DNA of 64,000 nt from Claveliimonas acetigenes (GTDB taxonomy: Bacteria; Bacillota; Clostridia; Lachnospirales; Lachnospiraceae). Every line of letters starts with the position of its first letter. Within the stretch, counting starts at the first letter, position 1. Positions 49,410 through 56,859 of the stretch are shown here, piece by piece. Made by a program: the position numbers and the translations under genes. The notes beneath the pieces are model-generated. The model was given only the letters and a program-made list of their open reading frames with translations. It had not been told where the DNA came from and did not search any database. The stretch is taken from the NCBI RefSeq assembly GCF_025567385.1, contig NZ_JAOQJU010000012.1:1-64000 (forward strand), in the 5' to 3' direction.

Positions 49410-50780
49410 TTATTTCATCAGTTTCTTAATAATATCCAGTTTATCTCCAAACGGTGCATATCGTATCGGTACGTCAATGAACCTTGATTTCTTCAAAATG
49501 CTCTTTTCATGCGTAAATGTATCAAAACTTGCTTTTCCATGGTAGCCGCCCATCCCGCTGCTGCCGACGCCGCCAAACGGCATATGTGACGTAGCCAGAT
49601 GCACGACCGTATCATTGATGCAGCCGCCCCCGTAAGATATATTTTCCAGAATATAGTCTTCCCTCTTCTTATCTCCGGTAAAAAGATATAACGCCAACGG
49701 TCTGGGTCTTGCATTCACCATGGCCGCTGCCTCTTTTAGACTATAAAATGTAAGCACAGGCAATATCGGCCCGAAAATCTCTTCCTGCATCACCGGGCTG
49801 TCCCATGTAACTTCATCCAGCACCGTAGGTTCAATCTGCAAGGAGCCTCTCCGGCTTCCTCCTCCGCATACAACATGTGCGCCATCCATAAGCCCCAGAA
49901 TTCTTTCATAATGCTTTGCATTCACTATTCTGGGATATTCCGGATTCTCGCACGGTTCTTTTCCATACATCTTTTTTATATATTTTTCAATCTGTCTGAG
50001 CAGCTTCTCTTTCACAGTCTTCTGCACAAGGATATAGTCCGGTGCCACACAAGTCTGCCCGCAATTTAAAAACTTTCCCCACACAATCCTCTTTGCCGCA
50101 AGCCTGATGTCCGCCGTCTCATCCACAATGCACGGACTCTTGCCGCCAAGTTCCAGTGTAACAGGAGTCAGATTCCGGGAAGCCTTCTCCATCACATACT
50201 TTCCAACATTTACACTTCCCGTAAAAAAAATATAATCAAAACGCTCATTCAGGAGAGCTTCATTTTCCGCTCTTCCACCTTCTATCACCGCCACATATTT
50301 TTCCGGGAAAAGCTCCTTCACCATCTTCGCTATCACTCCCGACGTGTGGGGCGAATAGGCAGATGGCTTTATAACCGCACAATTTCCTGCACAGATTGCT
50401 CCCACCAGCGGTACTACCGTCAGCTGGAACGGATAATTCCAGGGCGACATGATTAATACAACCCCATAAGGTTCTTTATAAACATATGCTCTTGACGGAA
50501 ATTGCGTAATTGGTGCCGGAACCTTCCGCGGCTTGGCCCACTTCCGAAGATGCTTTACAATATACCTGATTTCTTCTTTTACGATTCCAATCTCCGTTGC
50601 ATAAGACTCAAAAGAAGATTTATGCAGATCCTTTCTAAGCCCATCCATAATCAAATCTTCGTTCTTACATATCCATCTGTACATGCGGACAAGCTGCTTT
50701 GTTCGGAATTCTATATCCCGGCTCTCTCCTCCGCTCCAGTACTCTCTTTGCTTATGCAATACTATCTTATAATCTCTCAT
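49410..50780 (-). CDS. aldehyde dehydrogenase
   Basis: A 456-residue NAD(P)-dependent aldehyde dehydrogenase of the class 3 / fatty-aldehyde (YwdH, CalB-like) branch. Catalytic Cys is in FLNCGQTCVAPDYIL and catalytic Glu in TLELGGKSPCIV. The binding loop MSPWNYPFQLTVVPL and the C-terminal SGMGGYHGKASFDTFTHEKS match this branch. It oxidises aldehydes to acids, perhaps long-chain or aromatic; substrate not known. It starts 9 nt after the PHP gene stop, so both are cotranscribed. Confidence 0.9.
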   Translation of the reverse strand: MRDYKIVLHKQREYWSGGESRDIEFRTKQLVRMYRWICKNEDLIMDGLRKDLHKSSFESYATEIGIVKEEIRYIVKHLRKWAKPRKVPAPITQFPSRAYVYKEPYGVVLIMSPWNYPFQLTVVPLVGAICAGNCAVIKPSAYSPHTSGVIAKMVKELFPEKYVAVIEGGRAENEALLNERFDYIFFTGSVNVGKYVMEKASRNLTPVTLELGGKSPCIVDETADIRLAAKRIVWGKFLNCGQTCVAPDYILVQKTVKEKLLRQIEKYIKKMYGKEPCENPEYPRIVNAKHYERILGLMDGAHVVCGGGSRRGSLQIEPTVLDEVTWDSPVMQEEIFGPILPVLTFYSLKEAAAMVNARPRPLALYLFTGDKKREDYILENISYGGGCINDTVVHLATSHMPFGGVGSSGMGGYHGKASFDTFTHEKSILKKSRFIDVPIRYAPFGDKLDIIKKLMK

Positions 50781-50789
50781 AGCTTCCTT

Positions 50790-51620
50790 CTATCTTTGCT
50801 GGATCTCTTCTAGATACGGTATCTCAATCGGATCAATGGGATCCATCGGGTTCTCCGACTGTCCTTTAATCTTACGGCTGTGGCGCTTCAATAATTCCCC
50901 GCCCTTGTTGTAAAACCAGAAAGAGTAGGTCAATATTTTATTCATCTTTCCCATCTTGTCCTTCGCCGTCTTACCATAAATTGTACCACCCGCTTCAATT
51001 CCCGTCTTATTCCTGATTACGGAAATAAGTTCCGTCTCACAAGTCACATATTCCGGCAGAATCGTATATCCCTTGCCAATACAATCCGGTCTGTGGGAAT
51101 CACTTCCGCCAATGCCTACCTTCTGGTATTTTTTTGTAAGCTTCCGGGCTCCTTCGTTTGATTCTGCCGATTCACAGGCATTAAACGCCTCAATAAAATC
51201 AAAACGCTTAATAATCTCCGGTGACTTAAAATATTTTTTCGTATTCGTAAAACTTAAATACTTCTCACCACATGGGTGTGCCGGTCCCAAAATTCCGCCA
51301 TGACGGTGCACAAAATCAATCAAAATCTGTACCGGAAGTCCCCGAAGCTCCAAAAGCCGCATCCGAACCCCTTCCGGCATAATACAGATAATATGCCCCG
51401 CATCTGCCGTGTCATACTCAATCCCTTTCAGGACAACAAAATCCTCATGTGCCTTACCTTTCATCGTATTTTTCCAATGACGGTAGCCGTTATACGTATC
51501 ATGATCTGTAATAAGCATACCGTCAAAACCTTCTTCTTTCAGTTTTGTAATATATTCATCCAGACTTACTTTGCTGTCAATGGATCCTTCCTTTACATGA
51601 CAATGCATATCCAGCTTCAC
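50790..51620 (-). CDS. PHP-domain phosphoesterase-like protein
   Basis: A 276-residue protein with a PHP domain. Metal-binding motifs are visible: DMHCHVKEGS, ITDHDTYNG, KGIEYD, ILGPAHPCG and GGSDSHRPDCIG. PHP proteins of this size hydrolyse phosphate esters (for example histidinol phosphatase or nucleotide phosphodiesterase types). The exact substrate is unknown. GTG 51620 (VKLDMHCHVK) was chosen with GGAGG 7 nt upstream. It leads a two-gene unit with the aldehyde dehydrogenase. Confidence 0.82.
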   Translation of the reverse strand: MKLDMHCHVKEGSIDSKVSLDEYITKLKEEGFDGMLITDHDTYNGYRHWKNTMKGKAHEDFVVLKGIEYDTADAGHIICIMPEGVRMRLLELRGLPVQILIDFVHRHGGILGPAHPCGEKYLSFTNTKKYFKSPEIIKRFDFIEAFNACESAESNEGARKLTKKYQKVGIGGSDSHRPDCIGKGYTILPEYVTCETELISVIRNKTGIEAGGTIYGKTAKDKMGKMNKILTYSFWFYNKGGELLKRHSRKIKGQSENPMDPIDPIEIPYLEEIQQR

Positions 51621-51696
51621 AGGCAAGCCTCCTCCCCGATTTTGTGTTCGTTGCTATATAAACATTATATCACAAAACGGTTAAATTACAATAACC

Positions 51697-51888
51697 TCAT
51701 CTTTCCAGAACATGCTGTACATCTGTCATCTGCCGAAAGCAACTATCTATAACTGCTATACAGAGGAGGCAAAGGAGCATGCATACAATTCCCGGAATTT
51801 CCAAATCAGTAAAGCCAAATAAAAATCCAATAATCAACAGCAATATAAAACTAACAATTATCAGTGCAATTCTTCCTATTTTATGCAT
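51697..51888 (-). CDS. small two-helix membrane protein
   Basis: A 63-residue protein with two hydrophobic helices (about 6-27 and 31-50) and a short polar tail (RQMTDVQHVLER). A strong AAAGGGGG site precedes the ATG. It follows the 33-codon gene by 13 nt, so they probably form one transcript. No family recognised. Confidence 0.6.
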   Translation of the reverse strand: MHKIGRIALIIVSFILLLIIGFLFGFTDLEIPGIVCMLLCLLCIAVIDSCFRQMTDVQHVLER

Positions 51889-51901
51889 TTTAAAACCCCC
51901 T

Positions 51902-52003
51902 TTAATCTCTCAGATATTCCCTGTAATCTTCTTCACTGGAAAATAACATATAGCTGCCATCTACGTATCCCATATATCCTGCCTGTGTAAAATATCCCTT
52001 CAT
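51902..52003 (-). CDS. 33-residue microprotein
   Basis: A short gene of 34 codons beginning MKGYFTQAGYMGYVDGSYM and ending EEDYREYLRD. It is rich in Tyr and Gly in the first half and acidic in the second. GGAGGGAC lies 6 nt before the ATG, an excellent ribosome site. From memory, very similar short proteins (Tyr/Gly motif, then an acidic SEEDYxEYL tail) recur in Lachnospiraceae genomes; this is unverified. It stands just before a small membrane protein gene. Function unknown. Confidence 0.65.
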   Translation of the reverse strand: MKGYFTQAGYMGYVDGSYMLFSSEEDYREYLRD

Positions 52004-52037
52004 TTATCCGTCCCTCCATTTTGAAAAAAAGTAATAA

Positions 52038-52084
52038 AAAATAGAACCCGGTTCCGGGATTCCTCCCTAACCTGGTTCTATTAT
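52038..52084 (-). terminator. terminator after the acidic-tailed membrane protein gene
   Basis: Minus strand AATAGAACC...GGTTCTATT stem with inner GGTT/AACC pairing, followed by TTTTTATT; about 35 nt after the stop at 52120. Confidence 0.7.
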
Positions 52085-52119
52085 CTTTCACTTTCTGTCC
52101 CAAAATACGGACTTATAAA

Positions 52120-52869
52120 TTATTCTTCTAAAATTTTTATATCGTCATCCGTGTCTTCATCGGAACTGTCCTCTTCCATCTCTTCATCGTCCTCTAATAA
52201 ATGCCTTGCCTTCTCCACTTCTGTTTCCATAGAAGCATTTTTTTTGAATTTCTCTGAGTAAACGCGCTCTTTCTTACTGACTTCTCTGGATTTCATCATA
52301 AACTGTATCACCAATCCGAGCAGCACAAGCACTGCACAGACTGCCATCATAATCCACGGATTATCCTCAAAAGGTGTCATCCTGACAATTGCAGCACCAG
52401 CCGTTATTCCTCCCCACACAGCGGACAAAATAATAACCATCGGTTTCCAGAATATTGCAGTAATAATCGCAAGCACCAGTCCAATTCCCAGACAAATAAG
52501 GAGCATAACTATCGAATCGGAAAGAACAAATGTCTCTCCAATAGAAATGCTGATTACCAACGCCCAGAAAAACAAACCTATCCTATAGAAAATACCAAAC
52601 AAAACAGCAAGCACTATGCTGCAGGCAAGTATCACGCCGGCGACGGCTGCTCCCGAGACTTCTGCTGCAAGCACAACCACGACACCAACAACCGCTCCAA
52701 ACACAATTCCTGACACAACCGCAAACAGCCGGTATATCTTCACTCCAAAAAAACATATGATTAACCCGATTACAGCCGTAACAGCCAGTACAATCAACAA
52801 CTGTTGCTCAGAAATCTGCGGAATCCCACCATCAGACAACTGTTTTATACTTGTCATAATTTCTTCCAT
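52120..52869 (-). CDS. multi-pass membrane protein with acidic C-terminal tail (DUF4203/TMEM198-like)
   Basis: A 249-residue protein with about seven hydrophobic helices between residues 20 and 195. The opening pattern (VIGLIICFFGVKIYRLFAVVSGIV then Gly/Ala/Val-rich helices) resembles the DUF4203/TMEM198 group. A charged cytoplasmic tail follows, ending in an Asp/Glu-rich stretch (LLEDDEEMEEDSSDEDTDDD). Function unknown. ATG 52869 has AAAGG 8 nt upstream; earlier in-frame starts lie too close to that site. A single-gene unit with its own promoter and terminator. Confidence 0.7.
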   Translation of the reverse strand: MEEIMTSIKQLSDGGIPQISEQQLLIVLAVTAVIGLIICFFGVKIYRLFAVVSGIVFGAVVGVVVVLAAEVSGAAVAGVILACSIVLAVLFGIFYRIGLFFWALVISISIGETFVLSDSIVMLLICLGIGLVLAIITAIFWKPMVIILSAVWGGITAGAAIVRMTPFEDNPWIMMAVCAVLVLLGLVIQFMMKSREVSKKERVYSEKFKKNASMETEVEKARHLLEDDEEMEEDSSDEDTDDDIKILEE

Positions 52870-52909
52870 ATTCATCACCTTTCGTACCCTTCAAACATAT
52901 TGTTAATTC

Positions 52910-52938
52910 ATTATAGCAGAAATGTTTGATAAATGCAA
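52910..52938 (-). promoter_or_regulatory. promoter of the acidic-tailed membrane protein gene
   Basis: Minus-strand -35 TTGCAT (52933-52938), 17-bp spacer, -10 TATAAT (52910-52915). Confidence 0.65.
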
Positions 52939-52939
52939 A

Positions 52940-53400
52940 AGAACAGTAAGAATGGGCATCAATTTTATTCAACTGACACCCACCCTTACTCTGATGATTC
53001 AATCATTCTTTCTTACCTCTTTCTCCTGTTTTCCTACAGGCGGTAATTTTTCTTGTACTGATTATCCTTAATTTCATCTTCTGGCTTTACACCTTCTGTC
53101 ATAACCTTCACGATACTGCATTCTCTGCTGTCTCCGTTACTCTGACTTCGGATATTTACCTTCCTCAACTTCCTTAAATCTAATCAGGATTTCTAGTTTA
53201 ATTGTTTGGCGGTCTATACCTTCCTTTCTTAAACTATTTTTGATAATAAACTAATTCCAAACTTACTTTTTCTTGTTTTTTCTGTTTGTTTTCTTTTATT
53301 TATTATCTATGTCATTATATTACCACCGTTTTTCATATTTGTCAATATGTTTTTTAATTATTTTTATATTTTCTGGCAACTATTCAGCCATGCGGCAAAT
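52940..53400. other. gene-poor intergenic region with possible decayed coding DNA
   Basis: About 460 bp without a convincing gene. A hairpin with AGTAAG...CTTACT ends is at about 52945-52995 (minus strand). Two short overlapping minus-strand frames read like protein: one ends ILIRFKEVEEGKYPKSE, and the other (53034-53168, possible TTG start, 44 residues) contains SIVKVMTEGVKPEDEIKD. The frames lie end to end, suggesting a decayed gene split by a frameshift. The rest is A/T-rich with no clear signal. Confidence 0.3.
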
Positions 53401-53404
53401 AACG

Positions 53405-53431
53405 AAAAAGATTGCGCTCTCGCGCAATCTT
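53405..53431 (-). terminator. terminator of the Lys/Ala-rich protein gene
   Basis: Minus strand AAGATTGCG-CGAGA-GCGCAATCTT then TTTCGTT, about 30 nt after the stop. Nearly the same hairpin occurs in the pheS leader at 31216-31240. Confidence 0.8.
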
Positions 53432-53460
53432 CCTGCTGTTATGTCTTTCAATTATATATG

Positions 53461-53907
53461 TTATTGTTCCTGATACAGCACGACTGATCCTGCGTTTGTT
53501 CCGTTAATCACATAATAAACCGCATTCTCTTCAGGCTTGATATAAAGATCCATCGTCTTAATGTCTCCTACTTTCTTTCCTGATTTGGTCCATGCTTTCT
53601 TCACACTTGCAACAATCTCTTTCTCTTCCGTCTGCTTGCCATAGAATTCCACAAAAGCATTCACTTTCATTTCCTTCTTTACAGCGGCTCTCTTTACCGG
53701 CTCTTTCTTGGCAACGGGTTTCTTCTCAACCGTCTTCTTCTCTTCTGCAACTTTATCTTCCGTAACCTTCTCATCCACAGCCAGAGATGACACAGCCTGT
53801 TTCACTTCTTCAGCCTTCTTTTCAGCCTCTGCTTTCACTGCTGCCGCCGTCTCCTTCACAGCTGCTTCAACCTTCTTTGTTACATTATTTACTTTTTTCG
53901 TAGCCAT
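53461..53907 (-). CDS. Lys/Ala-rich protein with C-terminal DUF6465-like domain
   Basis: A 148-residue protein. The first 85 residues are low-complexity and Lys/Ala/Glu-rich (KKVEAAVKETAAAVKAEAEKK), resembling a histone-H1-like or coiled helical tail. The last 60 residues form a compact domain (VNAFVEFYGKQTEEKEIVA, TMDLYIKPEENAVYYVING) that I associate with DUF6465, a Clostridia-specific family. Function unknown; the basic tail could bind nucleic acid or membrane. ATG 53907 has AGGAGGAG upstream. Confidence 0.7.
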   Translation of the reverse strand: MATKKVNNVTKKVEAAVKETAAAVKAEAEKKAEEVKQAVSSLAVDEKVTEDKVAEEKKTVEKKPVAKKEPVKRAAVKKEMKVNAFVEFYGKQTEEKEIVASVKKAWTKSGKKVGDIKTMDLYIKPEENAVYYVINGTNAGSVVLYQEQ

Positions 53908-54007
53908 TCTAACTCCTCCTACTACCTTCAAAACCTGTTTTTCGTAGTCGTGACTTTAACAGTGTTACTTGTTAATTATATCACAATTTTTTTAAATTGC
54001 AATCAGA

Positions 54008-54688
54008 TTATGAACCAGAGGGAAGATAGGGTCTTAAAACCCCCGCCACATTGCTGATCGGCATGGTCTGCAGCCAGACCTTACCAGGGCCGCTGATGAC
54101 CGTATTAAAGAGTCCTTCTCCGCCAAATAACATATTTTTCACACCGGGAACATTTTTAATTTCCATGGTACAGGTTGTCTCCATCGCTGCAAGATGGCCG
54201 GTATCTACCACAATCTGCTGACCGGGCTGAAGCTCATACTGCACCACATGCCCATCAAACTCAGCAAATACGATTCCCTGCCCACTTATTTTCTGCATGA
54301 TAAATCCCTCTCCTCCAAATAATCCGGATGAGAATTTTTTATTGAAAAATACAGATATCTGAACTCCCGCTTCTCCGGCAAGAAACGCACTCTTCTGGAA
54401 AATCATTTCCCTTCCCGGGGTGATTTCAAACGCCTCGATGGAACCCGGAAAACTGGACGCAAATGCAATCATCCCATTCCCGCCCTGAGCAGTGTAAATA
54501 TTCTGGAACATCCGCTCGCCGGCAAACATTCTTCCGAACGCCTTGCCAAGTCCGCCGTTCGTCGTTGTCTCCATCAACATATTCGGAGACATCCATGCCA
54601 TACCGCCGCCTTCCGTAATCATCCTTTCGCCGCCTTCCAGGTAGCATACCACTACCGGCAAGGTCTCTCCCTGTATCTTATACCTCAT
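54008..54688 (-). CDS. AIM24 / TIGR00266 family protein
   Basis: A 226-residue soluble protein of the AIM24 family. Its double-sandwich fold gives repeated Gly-rich beta strands (LFGGEGLFNTVISGPGKVWLQ, LFGGEGFIMQKISGQGIVFAE). The family is widespread in bacteria and named after a yeast mitochondrial protein; a biochemical role is not known. It starts 32 nt after the stop of the PurF-like gene and is probably cotranscribed with it. Confidence 0.85.
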   Translation of the reverse strand: MRYKIQGETLPVVVCYLEGGERMITEGGGMAWMSPNMLMETTTNGGLGKAFGRMFAGERMFQNIYTAQGGNGMIAFASSFPGSIEAFEITPGREMIFQKSAFLAGEAGVQISVFFNKKFSSGLFGGEGFIMQKISGQGIVFAEFDGHVVQYELQPGQQIVVDTGHLAAMETTCTMEIKNVPGVKNMLFGGEGLFNTVISGPGKVWLQTMPISNVAGVLRPYLPSGS

Positions 54689-54720
54689 ACGACACCTCTT
54701 TCTCTCTCATTTTCCTTATT

Positions 54721-56133
54721 TTACTCTTTTCCGTCAAAGCAATACGTACACACTTTACATGGCTCAATGCCAATTGACGCCAGCAGGTCATCCAAACGGT
54801 GGTACCTGAGTGTCGTAAAATTCTGCTGCCTGCGTATTGCCTCAATCATCTCTGCATAACGACAACTGCACGGATTTGCATAATCATCCAGCACCTCCTG
54901 TGGACACTCATCTCCTTCACGCTCCTTAATAATCCTCCTGGTAATCAGATCAAGCTCTGATTTAGAACGTGAAAAATTCAAATATTTACATCCATATAAA
55001 ATTGGAGGGCATGCCGGGCGGACATGTACTTCTTTGGCACCGCTCTGATATAGAAATTCTGTCGTCTCCCGGAGCTGCGTCCCACGGACAATCGAATCAT
55101 CTATCAACAGAAGCTTCTTATCCTCAATCAATGCATGTACCGGAATCAGTTTCATTCTGGCAATCAGATTCCTCTGGCTTTGGTTTGTCGGCATGAAAGA
55201 CCTGGGCCAGGTAGGCGTATATTTAATAAACGGTCTTGCATATGGGATTCCCGATTCATTTGCATAACCAATCGCATGAGCAATGCCAGAATCCGGCACA
55301 CCGGCAACTACATCCGGATGAACGCTGTCCCCGTCTCTTTTCGCCAGCATACTTCCGCACCGATAACGCATCTCTTCCACATTGACTCCCTCATAGGAAG
55401 AAGTCGGATAACCATAATATACCCACAGGAAGGAACAGATTTTCATCTCTTCCCGGGGAGCACTCACCGTCTCTACCCCTTCCGGCGTAATGAATACAAC
55501 CTCTCCCGCTCCCAGCTCCTTATAATCCGTGTAGCCAAGATTAATATAGGCAAAACTCTCAAAAGATGCACAGAAAGCGTCCTTTTTCCTTCCTATTACC
55601 AGCGGAGTCCTTCCATAACGGTCTCTTGCGGCATACAGTCCTTCTGCAGTCATAAGAAGCATCGTCATAGAGCCATCTATAATATCCTGTACATACCGGA
55701 TTCCTTCCACAATGCTGTCTTTCTTGCAAATCAAAGAAGCCACAAGCTCCGTCGCATTAATCTGTCCGCTGCTCATTTCCTGAAAATGCGCATTTCCATT
55801 ATTATATACGATGTCCAGAAGTTCTTTCATGTTATTAATCTTTCCGACTGTTGTAATCGCAAAGCTGCCCAGATGAGACTGAATCAGCAATGGCTGCGGC
55901 TCATAATCCGAAATACAGCCAATTCCCAGATTCCCCTTCATCTCTTCTACGTCCCGTTCAAACTTGGTCCGGAAGGGGGAGTTCTGTATGTTATGGATTG
56001 CTCTGTTAAATCCATCCTCTCCATGTGTCGCCATCCCACCTCTTCTGGTTCCAAGATGAGAATGATAATCTACTCCATAAAACAATTCTAACGTACAGTC
56101 CGTCTTTGATGCAACGCCAAAAAAGCCACCCAT
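54721..56133 (-). CDS. PurF-like amidophosphoribosyltransferase paralogue lacking the glutaminase site
   Basis: A 470-residue protein with the two-domain PurF layout. The C-terminal phosphoribosyltransferase domain is intact, with the PRPP loop LLLIDDSIVRGTQL (341-354), and candidate 4Fe-4S Cys are present (about 233, 382, 459/462). The N-terminal glutaminase domain is degenerate: it begins MGGFFGV where active enzymes have MCG, so the catalytic Cys1 is Gly. The HNGN oxyanion motif reads TVGK, and the conserved Arg-containing GHVRYST region reads GCISDYE. It cannot hydrolyse glutamine by the usual route. It might use free ammonia, have a different substrate, or be regulatory. It follows a cytidylate-kinase-like gene, not purine genes. 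Annotating it as plain PurF would be misleading. Confidence 0.8.
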   Translation of the reverse strand: MGGFFGVASKTDCTLELFYGVDYHSHLGTRRGGMATHGEDGFNRAIHNIQNSPFRTKFERDVEEMKGNLGIGCISDYEPQPLLIQSHLGSFAITTVGKINNMKELLDIVYNNGNAHFQEMSSGQINATELVASLICKKDSIVEGIRYVQDIIDGSMTMLLMTAEGLYAARDRYGRTPLVIGRKKDAFCASFESFAYINLGYTDYKELGAGEVVFITPEGVETVSAPREEMKICSFLWVYYGYPTSSYEGVNVEEMRYRCGSMLAKRDGDSVHPDVVAGVPDSGIAHAIGYANESGIPYARPFIKYTPTWPRSFMPTNQSQRNLIARMKLIPVHALIEDKKLLLIDDSIVRGTQLRETTEFLYQSGAKEVHVRPACPPILYGCKYLNFSRSKSELDLITRRIIKEREGDECPQEVLDDYANPCSCRYAEMIEAIRRQQNFTTLRYHRLDDLLASIGIEPCKVCTYCFDGKE

Positions 56134-56155
56134 TTTTTAATCTCCTTTTTCTATT

Positions 56156-56779
56156 CTATCTCTTACTACGGTAAATTGCTTCCAACGTATCCACAACTCC
56201 GTTTACCCCAAGAAGACTTGCATTAAAAAGCATCTGGTGAGCCTCAATACTGCCCCAGGCACGTCCCGTATGTGCTTCATAATACAGCTTTCTCTCCTTG
56301 TCCGTCTTTTTTATCTTATCCCATGCCTGTTTCTCCGTCAACTTATAAATTCTCATAATCCGCCGGATCCGGTCTTCTTTGTACGCATAGATAAACGCAT
56401 TGATACAATTGCTGTAATCGCCAACAATATAGTCCGCACATCTTCCCACAATGACGCAGGAGCTTCTCTGTGCAAGCTTCTCAATAATTGCAGTCTGGCA
56501 GCGGAACACTTGGTCGCTTAAGGGTTCACCCATTTCCTGGCCGCTCATAAATGCAGTATAATCACCAAGATTTACCACATAAGCCGACAAAAATCTTCCC
56601 AGTATCGTCTCGTCAACATTCTGCGCTGTCTCCGCACTGATTCCAAGCTCATTTGCCGCCATTCGAATCAAATTATAATCATAAAGAGGAATATCCAGCC
56701 GTTCTGCCAGCCGATTCCCTATCTCATGTCCGCCGCTTCCAAATTGTCTTCCAATCGTAATAATCGTATTCTTCGTCAT
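56156..56779 (-). CDS. cytidylate kinase-like family protein
   Basis: A 207-residue P-loop protein of the cytidylate-kinase-like family (PF13189). The phosphate loop is ITIGRQFGSGGHEIGNRLAE; DYNLIRMAANELG and CVIVGRCADYIVG match the family. A basic lid region (KEDRIRRIMRIYKLTEKQAWDKI) follows. Members are distinct from true Cmk and their substrate is not established. ATG 56779 has GGAGGAG upstream. It precedes the PurF-like gene by 22 nt, so both share a transcript. Confidence 0.85.
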   Translation of the reverse strand: MTKNTIITIGRQFGSGGHEIGNRLAERLDIPLYDYNLIRMAANELGISAETAQNVDETILGRFLSAYVVNLGDYTAFMSGQEMGEPLSDQVFRCQTAIIEKLAQRSSCVIVGRCADYIVGDYSNCINAFIYAYKEDRIRRIMRIYKLTEKQAWDKIKKTDKERKLYYEAHTGRAWGSIEAHQMLFNASLLGVNGVVDTLEAIYRSKR

Positions 56780-56826
56780 ACAAATCACTCTCCTCCGCGA
56801 AAAAATTTTTGCTATTAACTATCTAT

Positions 56827-56855
56827 ATTATACCTTCCTTTCTCCATATAAGCAA
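56827..56855 (-). promoter_or_regulatory. promoter of the kinase-like / PurF-like unit
   Basis: Minus-strand -35 TTGCTT (56850-56855), 17-bp spacer, -10 TATAAT (56827-56832), directly after the sbcC stop. Confidence 0.65.
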
Positions 56856-56859
56856 ACAT

